Below, one piece after another: positions 6,604-14,409 of a stretch of DNA of 19,713 nt. The stretch lies in contig DMYD01000005.1 in NCBI GenBank assembly GCA_003483745.1, forward strand, positions 36,093 through 55,805. The letters are read 5' to 3'. Positions within the stretch are counted from its first letter, which is position 1. Each line of letters opens with the position of its first letter. The stretch comes from Roseburia sp. (GTDB lineage: Bacteria > Bacillota > Clostridia > Lachnospirales > Lachnospiraceae). The translations under genes and the position numbers were made by a program. Below the pieces are notes generated by a model. The model made no database searches. It saw only the letters and a program-made list of their open reading frames with translations, and was not told the DNA's origin.

Positions 6604-7665
6604 TTATAAGTCCAGCTTCATATCACCATCTTTGATCCAGCCGATCCTGCGGAACAATACACTAAAGAGCCATGATAAAACTCCCGGCAGAATAAAACTG
6701 ACTAAGATCAGTCCGATCCAGTCCATCGGTGTAATTGCAGCTTTGCTTCCCGCTTCGATATCTGCGATCCACCCGGTATAGACACCAATCTGTCCGACCA
6801 GTCCACAGGTTCCCATACCGGAGGAGACTGCTGCACCATTCATCTGTAAATGGAACAGACAGGTTGCAACCGGTCCTGTGATTGCGGAGGCTAATGTTGC
6901 CGGCAGCCAGATACGCGGATTTTTCACAATATTTCCCATCTGAAGCATAGATGTACCGATTCCCTGTGCAAACAGTCCACCCCATTTATTTTCACGGAAA
7001 CTTGCCACAGCAAATCCAACCATCTGTGCACAGCATCCGGCAAGTGCTGCACCACCGGCTAACCCGGTCAGTCCAAGTGCTGCACAGATTGCCGCACTGC
7101 TGATCGGCAGTGTCAGTGCGATCCCGACGATCACTGATACAATGATTCCCATGAAAAACGGCTGCAGTTCAGTTGCCCACATGATCGCATTACCGACTGC
7201 ACTCGCTGCCGCACCGATCGCCGGAGCCCACCAGATAGAAAGCGCGACCCCGACAAAAATGGTCACAAACGGAGTGACAATAATATCGATTTTTGTCTCT
7301 TTGGAAACTGCTTTTCCGAATTCTGCGGCAAAAATTGCAACCACAAGTACTGCAAGCGGTCCACCCGCACCGCCAAGCTCATTTGCCGCTGCACCGACTG
7401 CTGCAAGCGAAAACAGTACTAAAGGCGCTGCCTGCAGTGCATATCCGATCGCGATCGCCATGGCCGGTCCGACTGCTGCTTTCGCGTAAGTTCCGACTGT
7501 CACAAGAATTGGAATATTTAACTGTGTCCCAAGTGTACTGATGATCGTACCGATCAAAAGCGATGCAAATAATCCCTGTGCCATCGCGCCAAGTGCATCG
7601 ATCAGGTATCGCTTGACGGATATCTCAATGTTTTTCCGTTTACAAAATGCCTTTACTTTTTCCAT
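6604..7665 (-). CDS. PTS_EIIC_2-family membrane transporter subunit, no EIIA/EIIB partner in view
   Basis: The protein has 353 residues and about nine or ten hydrophobic segments rich in Gly and Ala. After a short basic cytoplasmic start (MEKVKAFCKRKN) comes YLIDALGAMAQGLFASLLIGTI, typical of the PTS_EIIC_2 family. Later segments include TLPISSAAICAALGL and the FHLQMNGAAVSSGMGTCGLVG stretch. Members are annotated as PTS sugar permeases, but here no EIIA, EIIB, HPr or sugar enzyme gene is adjacent, so phosphotransfer-driven uptake and the substrate are unproven. GGAG lies six bases before the ATG. The gene stands alone between the Fic operon and the signalling operon, behind a structured 120-base leader that suggests dedicated control. 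Confidence 0.82.
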   Translation of the reverse strand: MEKVKAFCKRKNIEISVKRYLIDALGAMAQGLFASLLIGTIISTLGTQLNIPILVTVGTYAKAAVGPAMAIAIGYALQAAPLVLFSLAAVGAAANELGGAGGPLAVLVVAIFAAEFGKAVSKETKIDIIVTPFVTIFVGVALSIWWAPAIGAAASAVGNAIMWATELQPFFMGIIVSVIVGIALTLPISSAAICAALGLTGLAGGAALAGCCAQMVGFAVASFRENKWGGLFAQGIGTSMLQMGNIVKNPRIWLPATLASAITGPVATCLFHLQMNGAAVSSGMGTCGLVGQIGVYTGWIADIEAGSKAAITPMDWIGLILVSFILPGVLSWLFSVLFRRIGWIKDGDMKLDL

Positions 7666-7670
7666 AATTT

Positions 7671-7765
7671 CTCCAATCCGGAGTTTTTTACTCCTCTGTG
7701 TTACTGGCTTTTCACATGGTTGTCATGTGTCTTGTCAGCTTGTGACAGTGTAGCACAGAGGGGAG
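7671..7765 (-). promoter_or_regulatory. Structured leader of the EIIC gene, candidate cis-regulatory RNA
   Basis: Minus-strand pairings are as follows. An outer stem CCTCTGTG (7761-7754) pairs with CACAGAGG (7700-7693). It encloses hairpin TGTCA/TGACA (7747-7733, loop CAAGC) and hairpin CACATG/CATGTG (7729-7713, loop ACAAC). The 3' strand of the outer stem overlaps another hairpin, GGAGT/ACTCC (7694-7680, loop AAAAA). The ACTCC of that hairpin can instead pair with the ribosome binding site GGAG (7674-7671). These alternatives are mutually exclusive, as in translational riboswitches. I do not recognise a known riboswitch class. If transcription starts near 7740, the 5' strand of the outer stem would not be in the RNA. 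Confidence 0.45.
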
Positions 7766-7775
7766 AAAAAAGCAA
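7747..7775 (-). promoter_or_regulatory. Candidate promoter for the EIIC gene
   Basis: TTGCTT (7775-7770), a 17-base spacer and TACACT (7752-7747) with a TG two bases upstream form a plausible extended -10 promoter. It overlaps the 5' strand of the leader's outer stem, so it competes with the idea that the stem is transcribed unless read-through from the Fic gene supplies it. Confidence 0.35.
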
Positions 7776-7789
7776 GGGATGTTGTCCCT
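7766..7789 (-). terminator. Terminator of the Fic operon, overlapping its stop codon
   Basis: On the minus strand AGGGA, CAACA, TCCCT form a 5-bp stem beginning in the TAG stop codon, followed by TGCTTTTTT. The stem is short, so termination may be incomplete. Confidence 0.5.
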
Positions 7790-8393
7790 ACAATTCTTCC
7801 GTCTTATACGTGACATATCCCTCATAATAATAACTATGGTCAATGCCTTTCATATAAACTTCCCGGTCATTAATCTGATCGGTAAGTGCTGCCTTTAAAA
7901 TATATTTAATTTCAATATCTTTGATCGGACTGCGTTCCATCGCCATCAGATAGTCTTCTTTTTCTATCTTACTCCAGTCTACTACCTGTCCGATCTGTTT
8001 TTTTAACATCATATCCAGCCAGATGCGCATGCTTCTTCCATTTCCTTCACGGAACGGATGCACAATGTTCATTTCCACATATTTTTCAACAATCTCATCA
8101 AATGTGTTCTGTGGCATTTTGTCTACATTTTTAATTGCTGTTTCAAGATACATAAGCGGTGCAAATCTGAAATTGCCTTTTGATATATTTACGGTTCGGA
8201 TTTTTCCTACAAAGTCATAGATATCATCAAATAAATATTTATGAATCTCACATAACGTTTGAAACTTTCCCGCCTCAAGGTTCTCGAGCATACCATTTTC
8301 AAACAGTTCTACTGCCTTCTTTTTACTGATACGTTCCTCTTCACGCGCGAGTTCCGCGGAACTTTTAATTCCAAGCTTATTTTCCAGCGCCAT
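7788..8393 (-). CDS. Class III Fic-domain protein, adenylyltransferase with C-terminal inhibitory helix
   Basis: The protein has 201 residues. The Fic active-site loop HPFREGNGR is intact at 112-120 with catalytic His112. The substrate flap region KGNFRFAPLMYL (72-83) is also present. Near the C-terminus, S187-YYY-E191-G192 fits the inhibitory [S/T]xxxE[G/N] motif in the position used by class III enzymes such as Neisseria meningitidis Fic; the surrounding sequence closely resembles that protein as I recall it. Such enzymes transfer AMP from ATP to protein hydroxyls and are held off by their own glutamate, so no separate antitoxin is needed. GGAGG lies nine bases before the ATG. It is the last of three genes, after an unknown 87-residue protein. 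Confidence 0.92.
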   Translation of the reverse strand: MALENKLGIKSSAELAREEERISKKKAVELFENGMLENLEAGKFQTLCEIHKYLFDDIYDFVGKIRTVNISKGNFRFAPLMYLETAIKNVDKMPQNTFDEIVEKYVEMNIVHPFREGNGRSMRIWLDMMLKKQIGQVVDWSKIEKEDYLMAMERSPIKDIEIKYILKAALTDQINDREVYMKGIDHSYYYEGYVTYKTEEL

Positions 8394-8426
8394 ACAACAT
8401 GTCCTCCATATTGGGATGTTCTCCCT

Positions 8427-8690
8427 TTAATCCTCCTCGATCACATGCATCTCCAGAAAATCAAAATCCACATGCTCAATAAAACAATCCTGCGTAAAAC
8501 GTGTCTTTGCATGCCTCTTAAACTCTTCCACATTTGCATCTAACCAGATCGGTTTTCCAAGGTCAAATGCATAACATACCTCATCTAACGCCTTGAAAAT
8601 TTTGTGTGTTCTCGTCTCATCTGACTCATCTGTCACTGTCATGTCTTTGATCAGGTGCGTACCCTTCATCATTTTAAACCAGATTCTCAT
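8427..8690 (-). CDS. Conserved-looking small acidic protein of unknown function (87 residues)
   Basis: I do not recognise this protein. It has no signal peptide, membrane segment or metal-binding motif. It opens MRIWFKMMKGTHL and is rich in Asp and Glu with evenly spaced aromatic residues, which suggests a compact alpha/beta fold. The C-terminal FIEHVDFDFLEMHVIEED reads like edge strands. GGAG lies 12 bases before the ATG, a rather long spacing. It follows the methyltransferase gene by 30 bases and precedes the Fic gene by 33, so the three are probably co-transcribed. It lacks the SxxxEG motif of FicA/VbhA-type antitoxins, so it is probably not a classic Fic antitoxin. Confidence 0.75.
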   Translation of the reverse strand: MRIWFKMMKGTHLIKDMTVTDESDETRTHKIFKALDEVCYAFDLGKPIWLDANVEEFKRHAKTRFTQDCFIEHVDFDFLEMHVIEED

Positions 8691-8720
8691 GAATTGTTAT
8701 CTCTCCATTTTTATTGTTGA

Positions 8721-9566
8721 TCAGTGTCTTCTCTGCCGTCCTGTCTCATACATCAGAAGTGATGCAGAAATCGCCGCATTCAACGACTCCACCTGTCCCT
8801 GCATCGGGATCTTAATATAAGTATCTGCCAAATCTGCGATCTCATCCGATAAACCGTTTCCCTCATTTCCAATCAGAAATGCTGTCTTTTTCTTATAGTC
8901 CGGTTCATCATAGGAAAGCATGCCCTTAAGGTGTGCCGCATAGACATTGACCTGCTGCTCTTTGAGTGATGAAATCGTCCCAGGAAGATCTTTCGTGACA
9001 AAAAAAGGAACACGATAAATGCTTCCCATTGTGGAACGGATCGTCTTTGGATTGAACAGATCCACCGTTGTCTGATTCATGATCACACCCGTGATGCCTG
9101 CCCCCTCACCGGTGCGCACCATCGTGCCAAGATTTCCCGGATCCTGGATGCTCTCTAAGATCAGAAGGTGTGTGTTGTCTTCCTTGAGCAGCTGTTCTAA
9201 TGCATACTCCGGTTTCTTTATCACACAGAGGATTCCCTGCGGTGTCTGTGTGTCGGAAACACTTTTAAACACATTGTCGGAGACGATCTCATAGCCGGTT
9301 TCATTCAAACGTTCCAGTACTTTTCTGTTCAGTTTTTCTTCCCCATGTTTTGGTGTGCAAGATTTCATGCAATCCTGCATATTGCCCTGCGTACATGTTT
9401 CATAAAAACTCTCGGAAACATAAACCTGTTTCACCCATTCCACCGGGGCCTCTAAAAACATTTTTCTTCCCTCTGCCACAAAAACACCCTGTTCATTTCT
9501 GGCTTTTGCTTTTTTCATGAGCAGTGTCAAATTTTTCATCTGCTGGTTTGATGTACTTGTAATCAT
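8721..9566 (-). CDS. SpoU/TrmH-family RNA 2'-O-methyltransferase
   Basis: The protein has 281 residues. An N-terminal RNA-binding region (1-110; contains EQGVFVAEGRKMF, the substrate-binding pattern of this family) precedes a SPOUT trefoil-knot domain. All three SpoU motifs are present: QDPGNLGTMVRTGEGAG, AFLIGNEGNGLSDE and KIPMQGQVESLNAAISASLL. The enzyme should methylate a ribose 2'-OH of rRNA or tRNA using S-adenosylmethionine. It resembles YsgA/RlmB-like proteins, and the target base cannot be told from sequence. The start at 9566 is chosen because TGAGGGA lies a few bases upstream; a GTG at 9578 would overlap that site. A strong hairpin terminator sits 14 bases upstream of the start. Confidence 0.9.
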   Translation of the reverse strand: MITSTSNQQMKNLTLLMKKAKARNEQGVFVAEGRKMFLEAPVEWVKQVYVSESFYETCTQGNMQDCMKSCTPKHGEEKLNRKVLERLNETGYEIVSDNVFKSVSDTQTPQGILCVIKKPEYALEQLLKEDNTHLLILESIQDPGNLGTMVRTGEGAGITGVIMNQTTVDLFNPKTIRSTMGSIYRVPFFVTKDLPGTISSLKEQQVNVYAAHLKGMLSYDEPDYKKKTAFLIGNEGNGLSDEIADLADTYIKIPMQGQVESLNAAISASLLMYETGRQRRH

Positions 9567-9579
9567 AATTTCCCTCACT

Positions 9580-9618
9580 AAAAAATCCGTTATACCTGTC
9601 GCTAAGTATAACGGATTT
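9580..9618 (-). terminator. Intrinsic terminator between pfkA and the RNA methyltransferase gene, or attenuator of the latter
   Basis: A perfect 13-bp stem (AAATCCGTTATAC/GTATAACGGATTT) with a 10-base loop is followed on the minus strand by TTTTTT. It ends only 14 bases before the methyltransferase ATG, leaving no room for a promoter after it. Confidence 0.75.
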
Positions 9619-9651
9619 CTCTCTAAAATGCAAAAACTATCAAATTTATGT

Positions 9652-9660
9652 AATATAACA
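9652..9660 (-). promoter_or_regulatory. Weak candidate promoter upstream of the methyltransferase terminator/attenuator
   Basis: TGTTATATT on the minus strand fits an extended -10 element but has no convincing -35. If used, transcripts would run through the 9580-9618 hairpin before the coding region. Confidence 0.3.
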
Positions 9661-9693
9661 TCAGATTGTATAGTTCATCATCTACTGTCATGT

Positions 9694-9716
9694 ACAATAG
9701 ATCAACGATCTATTGT
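9694..9716 (-). repeat. 10-bp perfect hairpin just after the pfkA stop codon
   Basis: ACAATAGATC, GTT, GATCTATTGT on the minus strand starts seven bases after the stop codon. It lacks a following T run, so it is more likely a 3'-end stabilising stem or binding site than a terminator. Confidence 0.55.
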
Positions 9717-9722
9717 CTTGTA

Positions 9723-10697
9723 TTACAGAGAAAGGTTCTTGCTGATCTCGTACTGATATTCCGGAATCTCTTTTGTCATTGCAAGTGCCTCGTCGATATC
9801 ATAATCAACGAAATCACCGTGACGGTATCCAACAACACGGTTGGTCTTTCCTTCGCAGAGTAAATCTACTGCTAAAGCACCCATGGTAGACGCATATACA
9901 CGGTCTTTACATGTCGGGCTGCCACCACGCTGCATGTGACCTAAGATCGTTGCACGAGTCTCGATACCGGTTGCAGCTTCGATTCTCTTTGCCATACTCG
10001 AAGAATGCCCGATTCCCTCAGCATTTACAATGATATGATGCTGTTTACCGCGTTTACGGTTCTCGATGATATGGTTGACTAACTTCTGCTCATCATAGTC
10101 ATATTTTTCCGGAAGTAAAATATCCTCAGCACCGTTTGCAATACCGCACCATAATGCGATGTAACCAGCACCACGTCCCATAACCTCGATGATACTGCAA
10201 CGCTCATGTGATGTTGATGTATCACGAACTTTATCGATTGCTTCCATTGCTGTATTTACTGCTGTATCAAATCCAATCGTGTACTCGGTACATGCGATAT
10301 CAAGGTCGATAGTTCCCGGAAGGCCGATTGTGTTGATTCCAAGTGCAGCAAGTTTCTGAGCTCCTTTGAAAGAACCGTCACCACCGATAACAATGATTCC
10401 GTCAATGCCATGTTTCTTACAGATCTCTGCTCCACGCTGCTGTCCTTCTGCTGTTGTGAACTCCATGCAACGGGCTGTCTGTAAGATCGTACCTCCGCGC
10501 TGAATGATATCAGAAACATCTTTTGCTTCCATATCAATGATCTCTTCCTGAAGAAGTCCTGCGTAACCTCTCTTAATTCCTTTTACCTTTTTTCCCTTTG
10601 CAATTGCTTCCCTTACAACTGCACGAATGGCTGCGTTCATTCCCGGCGCATCGCCACCACTTGTCAGCACACCGATTGTATTAATCTCTTTTGCCAT
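9723..10697 (-). CDS. pfkA: ATP-dependent 6-phosphofructokinase
   Basis: The protein has 324 residues, the standard bacterial length. It phosphorylates fructose 6-phosphate to fructose 1,6-bisphosphate in glycolysis. Motifs: GGDAPGMN (14-21), nucleotide loop IGGDGS (104-109) whose Gly after GGD marks ATP rather than pyrophosphate use, the catalytic PGTIDLD (127-133) and EVMGRGAG. Asp131 and Asp133 match E. coli Asp127 and Asp129, but the Asn between them in E. coli and Bacillus (TIDND) is Leu here. AGGAGGG lies eight bases before the ATG. It follows dnaE by 62 bases with no terminator, the common dnaE-pfkA order of Firmicutes, and ends before a hairpin and a strong terminator. Confidence 0.97.
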   Translation of the reverse strand: MAKEINTIGVLTSGGDAPGMNAAIRAVVREAIAKGKKVKGIKRGYAGLLQEEIIDMEAKDVSDIIQRGGTILQTARCMEFTTAEGQQRGAEICKKHGIDGIIVIGGDGSFKGAQKLAALGINTIGLPGTIDLDIACTEYTIGFDTAVNTAMEAIDKVRDTSTSHERCSIIEVMGRGAGYIALWCGIANGAEDILLPEKYDYDEQKLVNHIIENRKRGKQHHIIVNAEGIGHSSSMAKRIEAATGIETRATILGHMQRGGSPTCKDRVYASTMGALAVDLLCEGKTNRVVGYRHGDFVDYDIDEALAMTKEIPEYQYEISKNLSL

Positions 10698-10759
10698 TTA
10701 TCGTTCCCTCCTAAAATAATATACCCATTTTTTTAATCTTTATTATTCTAATCTCTTTA

Positions 10760-13700
10760 TTACTTCTTTTCAATGCTCTTTTCAACAATTTTTACATTTT
10801 TTTCGCCCAAAAATTCCGTCAAGTTACCGACAAGCTCCGGATTGATATGAATATTGTAATTTTGGCCTAATCTTTTCATGGCACGCGGTGATGCAATATA
10901 GATCACGATCTCGTCATTTCCGTCCGAACCATAGAGCCGGGAATACAGTTCTTTTTCCTTTTCCTCATATGATTCTTTTGTCGCAAACTGAAGCCACAGT
11001 TCCCGTTTGGTGTCATCAAAGGAATAGATTTTTTCACAGATCAGTTTTCCGTTTTTATCTTCCTCGACATTGGCATGTCCGGCGACAAATACTTTTTCAT
11101 CTTCGTTTAAATAGCGGCTGTATTTCTCATAGTCACGCGGGAAAATAATGACTTCCACCGTTCCAAACAGATCCTCGATCGTGATGAATGCCATCGCTTT
11201 GTTCTGCTTCGTATATTTGATCGTTTTTTCCGTGATGATACCACCAATGACAACACTCTGGTTATCTTTGATCTTTACGGCATTCGTTTCTTCATCCAGA
11301 ATAAAATCCGCCGTCACGGCGCTGATATTTTTGCGCCATTTTTCCTCATATTCCTCCAACGGATGTCCGCTTAAATAAATGCCAAGGACTTCCTTCTCAA
11401 AACCAAGTTTGATCTCCTTGCTGTACTCCTCCACATTCGGAAAACGGACTTCATATGCCTTTTTTTCTTCTTCTGATACAAGATCAAATAAGGACATCTG
11501 TCCTGCGAGTGAATTTTTCTTTTCCTGGTTTAAGTTGTCGATCAATGTATTATATACCAAAAGCATCTGCTGCCTGTTGCCGTCTAACCCGTCACATGCT
11601 CCTGCTTTGATCAGGTTTTCGACTGCGCGCTTATTGACCTCACGGCCTGCCACACGGCTTAGAAAATCAGAAAGTGTAGTAAATTTACCATTTGCTTTTC
11701 TTTCTGTTAAAATGATATCGATAACCTGTCTGCCGATGCTCTTGATTGCGTACATACCATAACGGATTCCGTCTTTCGTTGCAGAGAAACGTCCCTCCCC
11801 CTCATTGATATCCGGGGAAAGTACTTTGATTCCCATCTGGCGGCAGGAATATATATACTCGGCGACTTTTCTTGCATTGTCGATCACTGAAGTCATGAGT
11901 GCTGCCATAAACTCAACCGGATAATAGTATTTTAAATATGCCGTCTGATAGGCAACCACTGCATAAGCGGCTGCATGTGATTTATTGAACGCATATTTTG
12001 CAAAATCAACCATGGAATCGTAGATCTGGTTTGCTGCCTGCTCACTAATCCCATTTGCGATACAGCCCTTGATGCCCTGTTCTTCATTGCCATAGACAAA
12101 GTTCTGACGCTCCGCGTCGATGACGTACTGCTTCTTTTTACTCATGGCACGACGGATGTTATCAGCCTGTCCCATCGTATAACCGGCAAGGTTCTGCACG
12201 ATCTGCATAACCTGTTCCTGATAGACGATACAGCCATAGGTCGGCTCTAAGATCGGCTCTAATTCTTTGCAGACATAGGTCACGCTCTCCGGTTCATTTT
12301 TTCCCTTGATATATTTCGGGATAAAATCCATCGGTCCCGGACGGTAAAGGGAAATACCGGCGATAACATCCTCTAAACTCTGCGGTTTTAACTCCTTCAT
12401 GAAGTTTTTCATACCCGCACTTTCTAACTGAAAGATACCATCACATTTTCCGGTTCCGATCGAGTCTAATACTTTTTTATCATCATAATCAATGTTATCC
12501 ACATCAATTTTTATTCCATGATTTTTTTCCACAAGTTTGACCGCATCACTGATGACAGTTAAGGTACGCAGTCCAAGGAAATCCATTTTTAAAAGTCCCA
12601 GTTCCTCGATCGTTGTCATGACAAACTGTGTGGTGATCGTACCGTCGGAACTTCTCGATAACGGCACATACTCGTCCATCGCTTTCTGGGAAATTACGAC
12701 TCCGGCAGCATGCATGGATGTATGGCGTGGCAGACCTTCTAATCGTTTTGCCATGTCGATGAGTCTTTTTACCGTCTCATCCGACTCGTACATGGAACGC
12801 AGTTCCGGGTTCATTATGAGTGCTTTGTCGATCGTGATATTGAGCTCGTTTGGAATATTTTTTGCGATCGTATCGCAGAAATTATACGGCAGATCCATGA
12901 CACGTCCGACATCACGGATGACACCACGTGCCGCTAATGTACCGAAGGTCACGATCTGCGTCACACAATCTTTTCCGTATTTCTCGATAACGTAATCAAT
13001 CACTTCACTTCGTCTCTCATAACAGAAGTCAATATCGATATCCGGCATGGTCACACGTTCCGGATTTAAAAACCGCTCAAACAGCAGATTATAACGGATC
13101 GGATCAATATTGGTGATTCCCGTCGTATAAGAGACAAGACTTCCCGCCGCACTTCCACGGCCCGGACCAACCGGAATGCCATGTGTTCTCGCATAGTTGA
13201 TAAAATCCCATACGATCAGGAAATAATCGACGTACCCCATCTTCTGGATGACAGAAAGTTCATAGTCAAGCTTCGGCAAAAGTTCCTCATGCTTATCCGG
13301 GTAACGTCTTACCAGTCCCTCATGACAGAGTTTGTTCAGGTAAGTCCACGAATCATACCCCTCCGGCACATCAAAATGTGGCAGCTTGGTCACACCAAAT
13401 TCGATTTCCACATTACAGCGGTCCGCGATTTTCTGTGTATTGTCGATTGCCTGCGACGCATATGGAAACAGTGCCCTCATCTCCTCTTCGGATTTCACAA
13501 AATACTGACCGCCCTCATAGCGCATCCGGTTTTCGTCGGACAATTTTTTTCCGGTCTGCAGACAGAGTAAAATATCGTGCGGCTCAGCATCCTCGGCGTA
13601 AGTATAATGTACATCGTTCGTCGCCACCAGTTCAATACCTGTCTCCTGGCTCATCCGCATCAGTCCTGCATTGACTGTCTTTTGTTCCGGTATTCCATGA

Positions 13701-14230
13701 TCCTGCAGTTCTAAAAAGAAGTTGCCTTTTCCAAAACATTTTTCATATTTGTATGCAGTCTCTTTTGCTTCCTCATAAAGTCCACGTACCAGATAGCGCT
13801 GCACCTCACCGGCAAGACAGGCACTTAATGCAATGATTCCCTCATGATAAGTTTCTAAAACTTCCATATCCACACGTGGTTTGTAGTAATATCCTTCCAC
13901 AAATCCTTTGGAAACAATCTTCATCAGGTTCTGGTAACCTTTGTTATTCTCTGCTAAGAGCACCAGATGATAATAACGGTCATCTCCATGGGAAAGCTCC
14001 CTGTCAAATCTCGATCCAGGTGCTACATATACCTCACAGCCTAAGATCGGCTTGATTCCGGCTGCCCTTGCTGCCTTATAAAAATCAATCACGCCGTACA
14101 TCACACCATGATCTGTGATGGCGGCGCTGTTCATCCCGAGTTCTTTGACTCTTGAAACATATTCTTTTATCTTATTTGAACCGTCCAAAAGGCTGTACTC
14201 TGTATGGACGTGCAGATGCGTAAATGACAT
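10760..14230 (-). CDS. dnaE: DNA polymerase III alpha subunit (DnaE)
   Basis: The protein has 1156 residues. A PHP domain (1-210) opens with FTHLHVHTEYSLLDG and has TDHG at 39-42. The polymerase core has GPGRGSAAGS (355-364) and the metal-binding PDIDIDF (396-402; Asp397 and Asp399 match E. coli Asp401 and Asp403), then LKMDFLGLRTL. A helix-hairpin-helix region and an OB-fold (VVIGGIITEKTIKYTKQNK) lie in the C-terminal third. It has no inserted exonuclease domain, so it is DnaE rather than PolC; in Firmicutes it extends primers at the fork. The start at 14230 has GGAGG nine bases upstream; the longer frame from 14299 adds 23 non-homologous residues. It is probably co-transcribed with pfkA. 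Confidence 0.97.
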   Translation of the reverse strand: MSFTHLHVHTEYSLLDGSNKIKEYVSRVKELGMNSAAITDHGVMYGVIDFYKAARAAGIKPILGCEVYVAPGSRFDRELSHGDDRYYHLVLLAENNKGYQNLMKIVSKGFVEGYYYKPRVDMEVLETYHEGIIALSACLAGEVQRYLVRGLYEEAKETAYKYEKCFGKGNFFLELQDHGIPEQKTVNAGLMRMSQETGIELVATNDVHYTYAEDAEPHDILLCLQTGKKLSDENRMRYEGGQYFVKSEEEMRALFPYASQAIDNTQKIADRCNVEIEFGVTKLPHFDVPEGYDSWTYLNKLCHEGLVRRYPDKHEELLPKLDYELSVIQKMGYVDYFLIVWDFINYARTHGIPVGPGRGSAAGSLVSYTTGITNIDPIRYNLLFERFLNPERVTMPDIDIDFCYERRSEVIDYVIEKYGKDCVTQIVTFGTLAARGVIRDVGRVMDLPYNFCDTIAKNIPNELNITIDKALIMNPELRSMYESDETVKRLIDMAKRLEGLPRHTSMHAAGVVISQKAMDEYVPLSRSSDGTITTQFVMTTIEELGLLKMDFLGLRTLTVISDAVKLVEKNHGIKIDVDNIDYDDKKVLDSIGTGKCDGIFQLESAGMKNFMKELKPQSLEDVIAGISLYRPGPMDFIPKYIKGKNEPESVTYVCKELEPILEPTYGCIVYQEQVMQIVQNLAGYTMGQADNIRRAMSKKKQYVIDAERQNFVYGNEEQGIKGCIANGISEQAANQIYDSMVDFAKYAFNKSHAAAYAVVAYQTAYLKYYYPVEFMAALMTSVIDNARKVAEYIYSCRQMGIKVLSPDINEGEGRFSATKDGIRYGMYAIKSIGRQVIDIILTERKANGKFTTLSDFLSRVAGREVNKRAVENLIKAGACDGLDGNRQQMLLVYNTLIDNLNQEKKNSLAGQMSLFDLVSEEEKKAYEVRFPNVEEYSKEIKLGFEKEVLGIYLSGHPLEEYEEKWRKNISAVTADFILDEETNAVKIKDNQSVVIGGIITEKTIKYTKQNKAMAFITIEDLFGTVEVIIFPRDYEKYSRYLNEDEKVFVAGHANVEEDKNGKLICEKIYSFDDTKRELWLQFATKESYEEKEKELYSRLYGSDGNDEIVIYIASPRAMKRLGQNYNIHINPELVGNLTEFLGEKNVKIVEKSIEKK

Positions 14231-14310
14231 GCTTTGTTTCCTCCGCATTCTATTATATCGTCTCCCTGATAAATATTCAATTTTTTTCGCACATCTCATA
14301 CAATCTCACA

Positions 14311-14355
14311 ATTATATACACTACAACGCATAGCTTGACAGCAAAGTGTCAAGCT
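14311..14355 (-). promoter_or_regulatory. dnaE promoter with an inverted repeat at the -35 position
   Basis: TATAAT (14316-14311) is a consensus -10, about 80 bases before the dnaE start. The -35 zone is occupied by a perfect 9-bp inverted repeat AGCTTGACA, CTTTGC, TGTCAAGCT (14355-14332). It contains TTGACA, but at the wrong distance from this -10. With no T run after it, the repeat looks more like an operator than a terminator of the pullulanase gene. Confidence 0.5.
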
Positions 14356-14409
14356 TACGTCTGAACAGCAGCAATTTTCTCTCTTTGTCTATCTGACTGC
14401 CGTGTCTGC

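Noticed and set aside
7142..7489. 115-codon plus-strand frame inside the EIIC gene
   Set aside because: Ala/Pro-rich antisense of Gly/Ala-rich membrane segments; no ribosome binding site.
8427..8690. The 87-residue protein as a VbhA/FicA-type antitoxin
   Set aside because: It lacks an SxxxE(G/N) motif, and the Fic protein already carries its own inhibitory helix.
9567..9578. GTG start extending the RNA methyltransferase by four residues
   Set aside because: The only ribosome binding site (TGAGGGA) overlaps this GTG and serves the ATG at 9566.
14332..14355. Inverted repeat read as a terminator of the pullulanase gene
   Set aside because: No T run follows on either strand, and it sits at the -35 position of the dnaE promoter.
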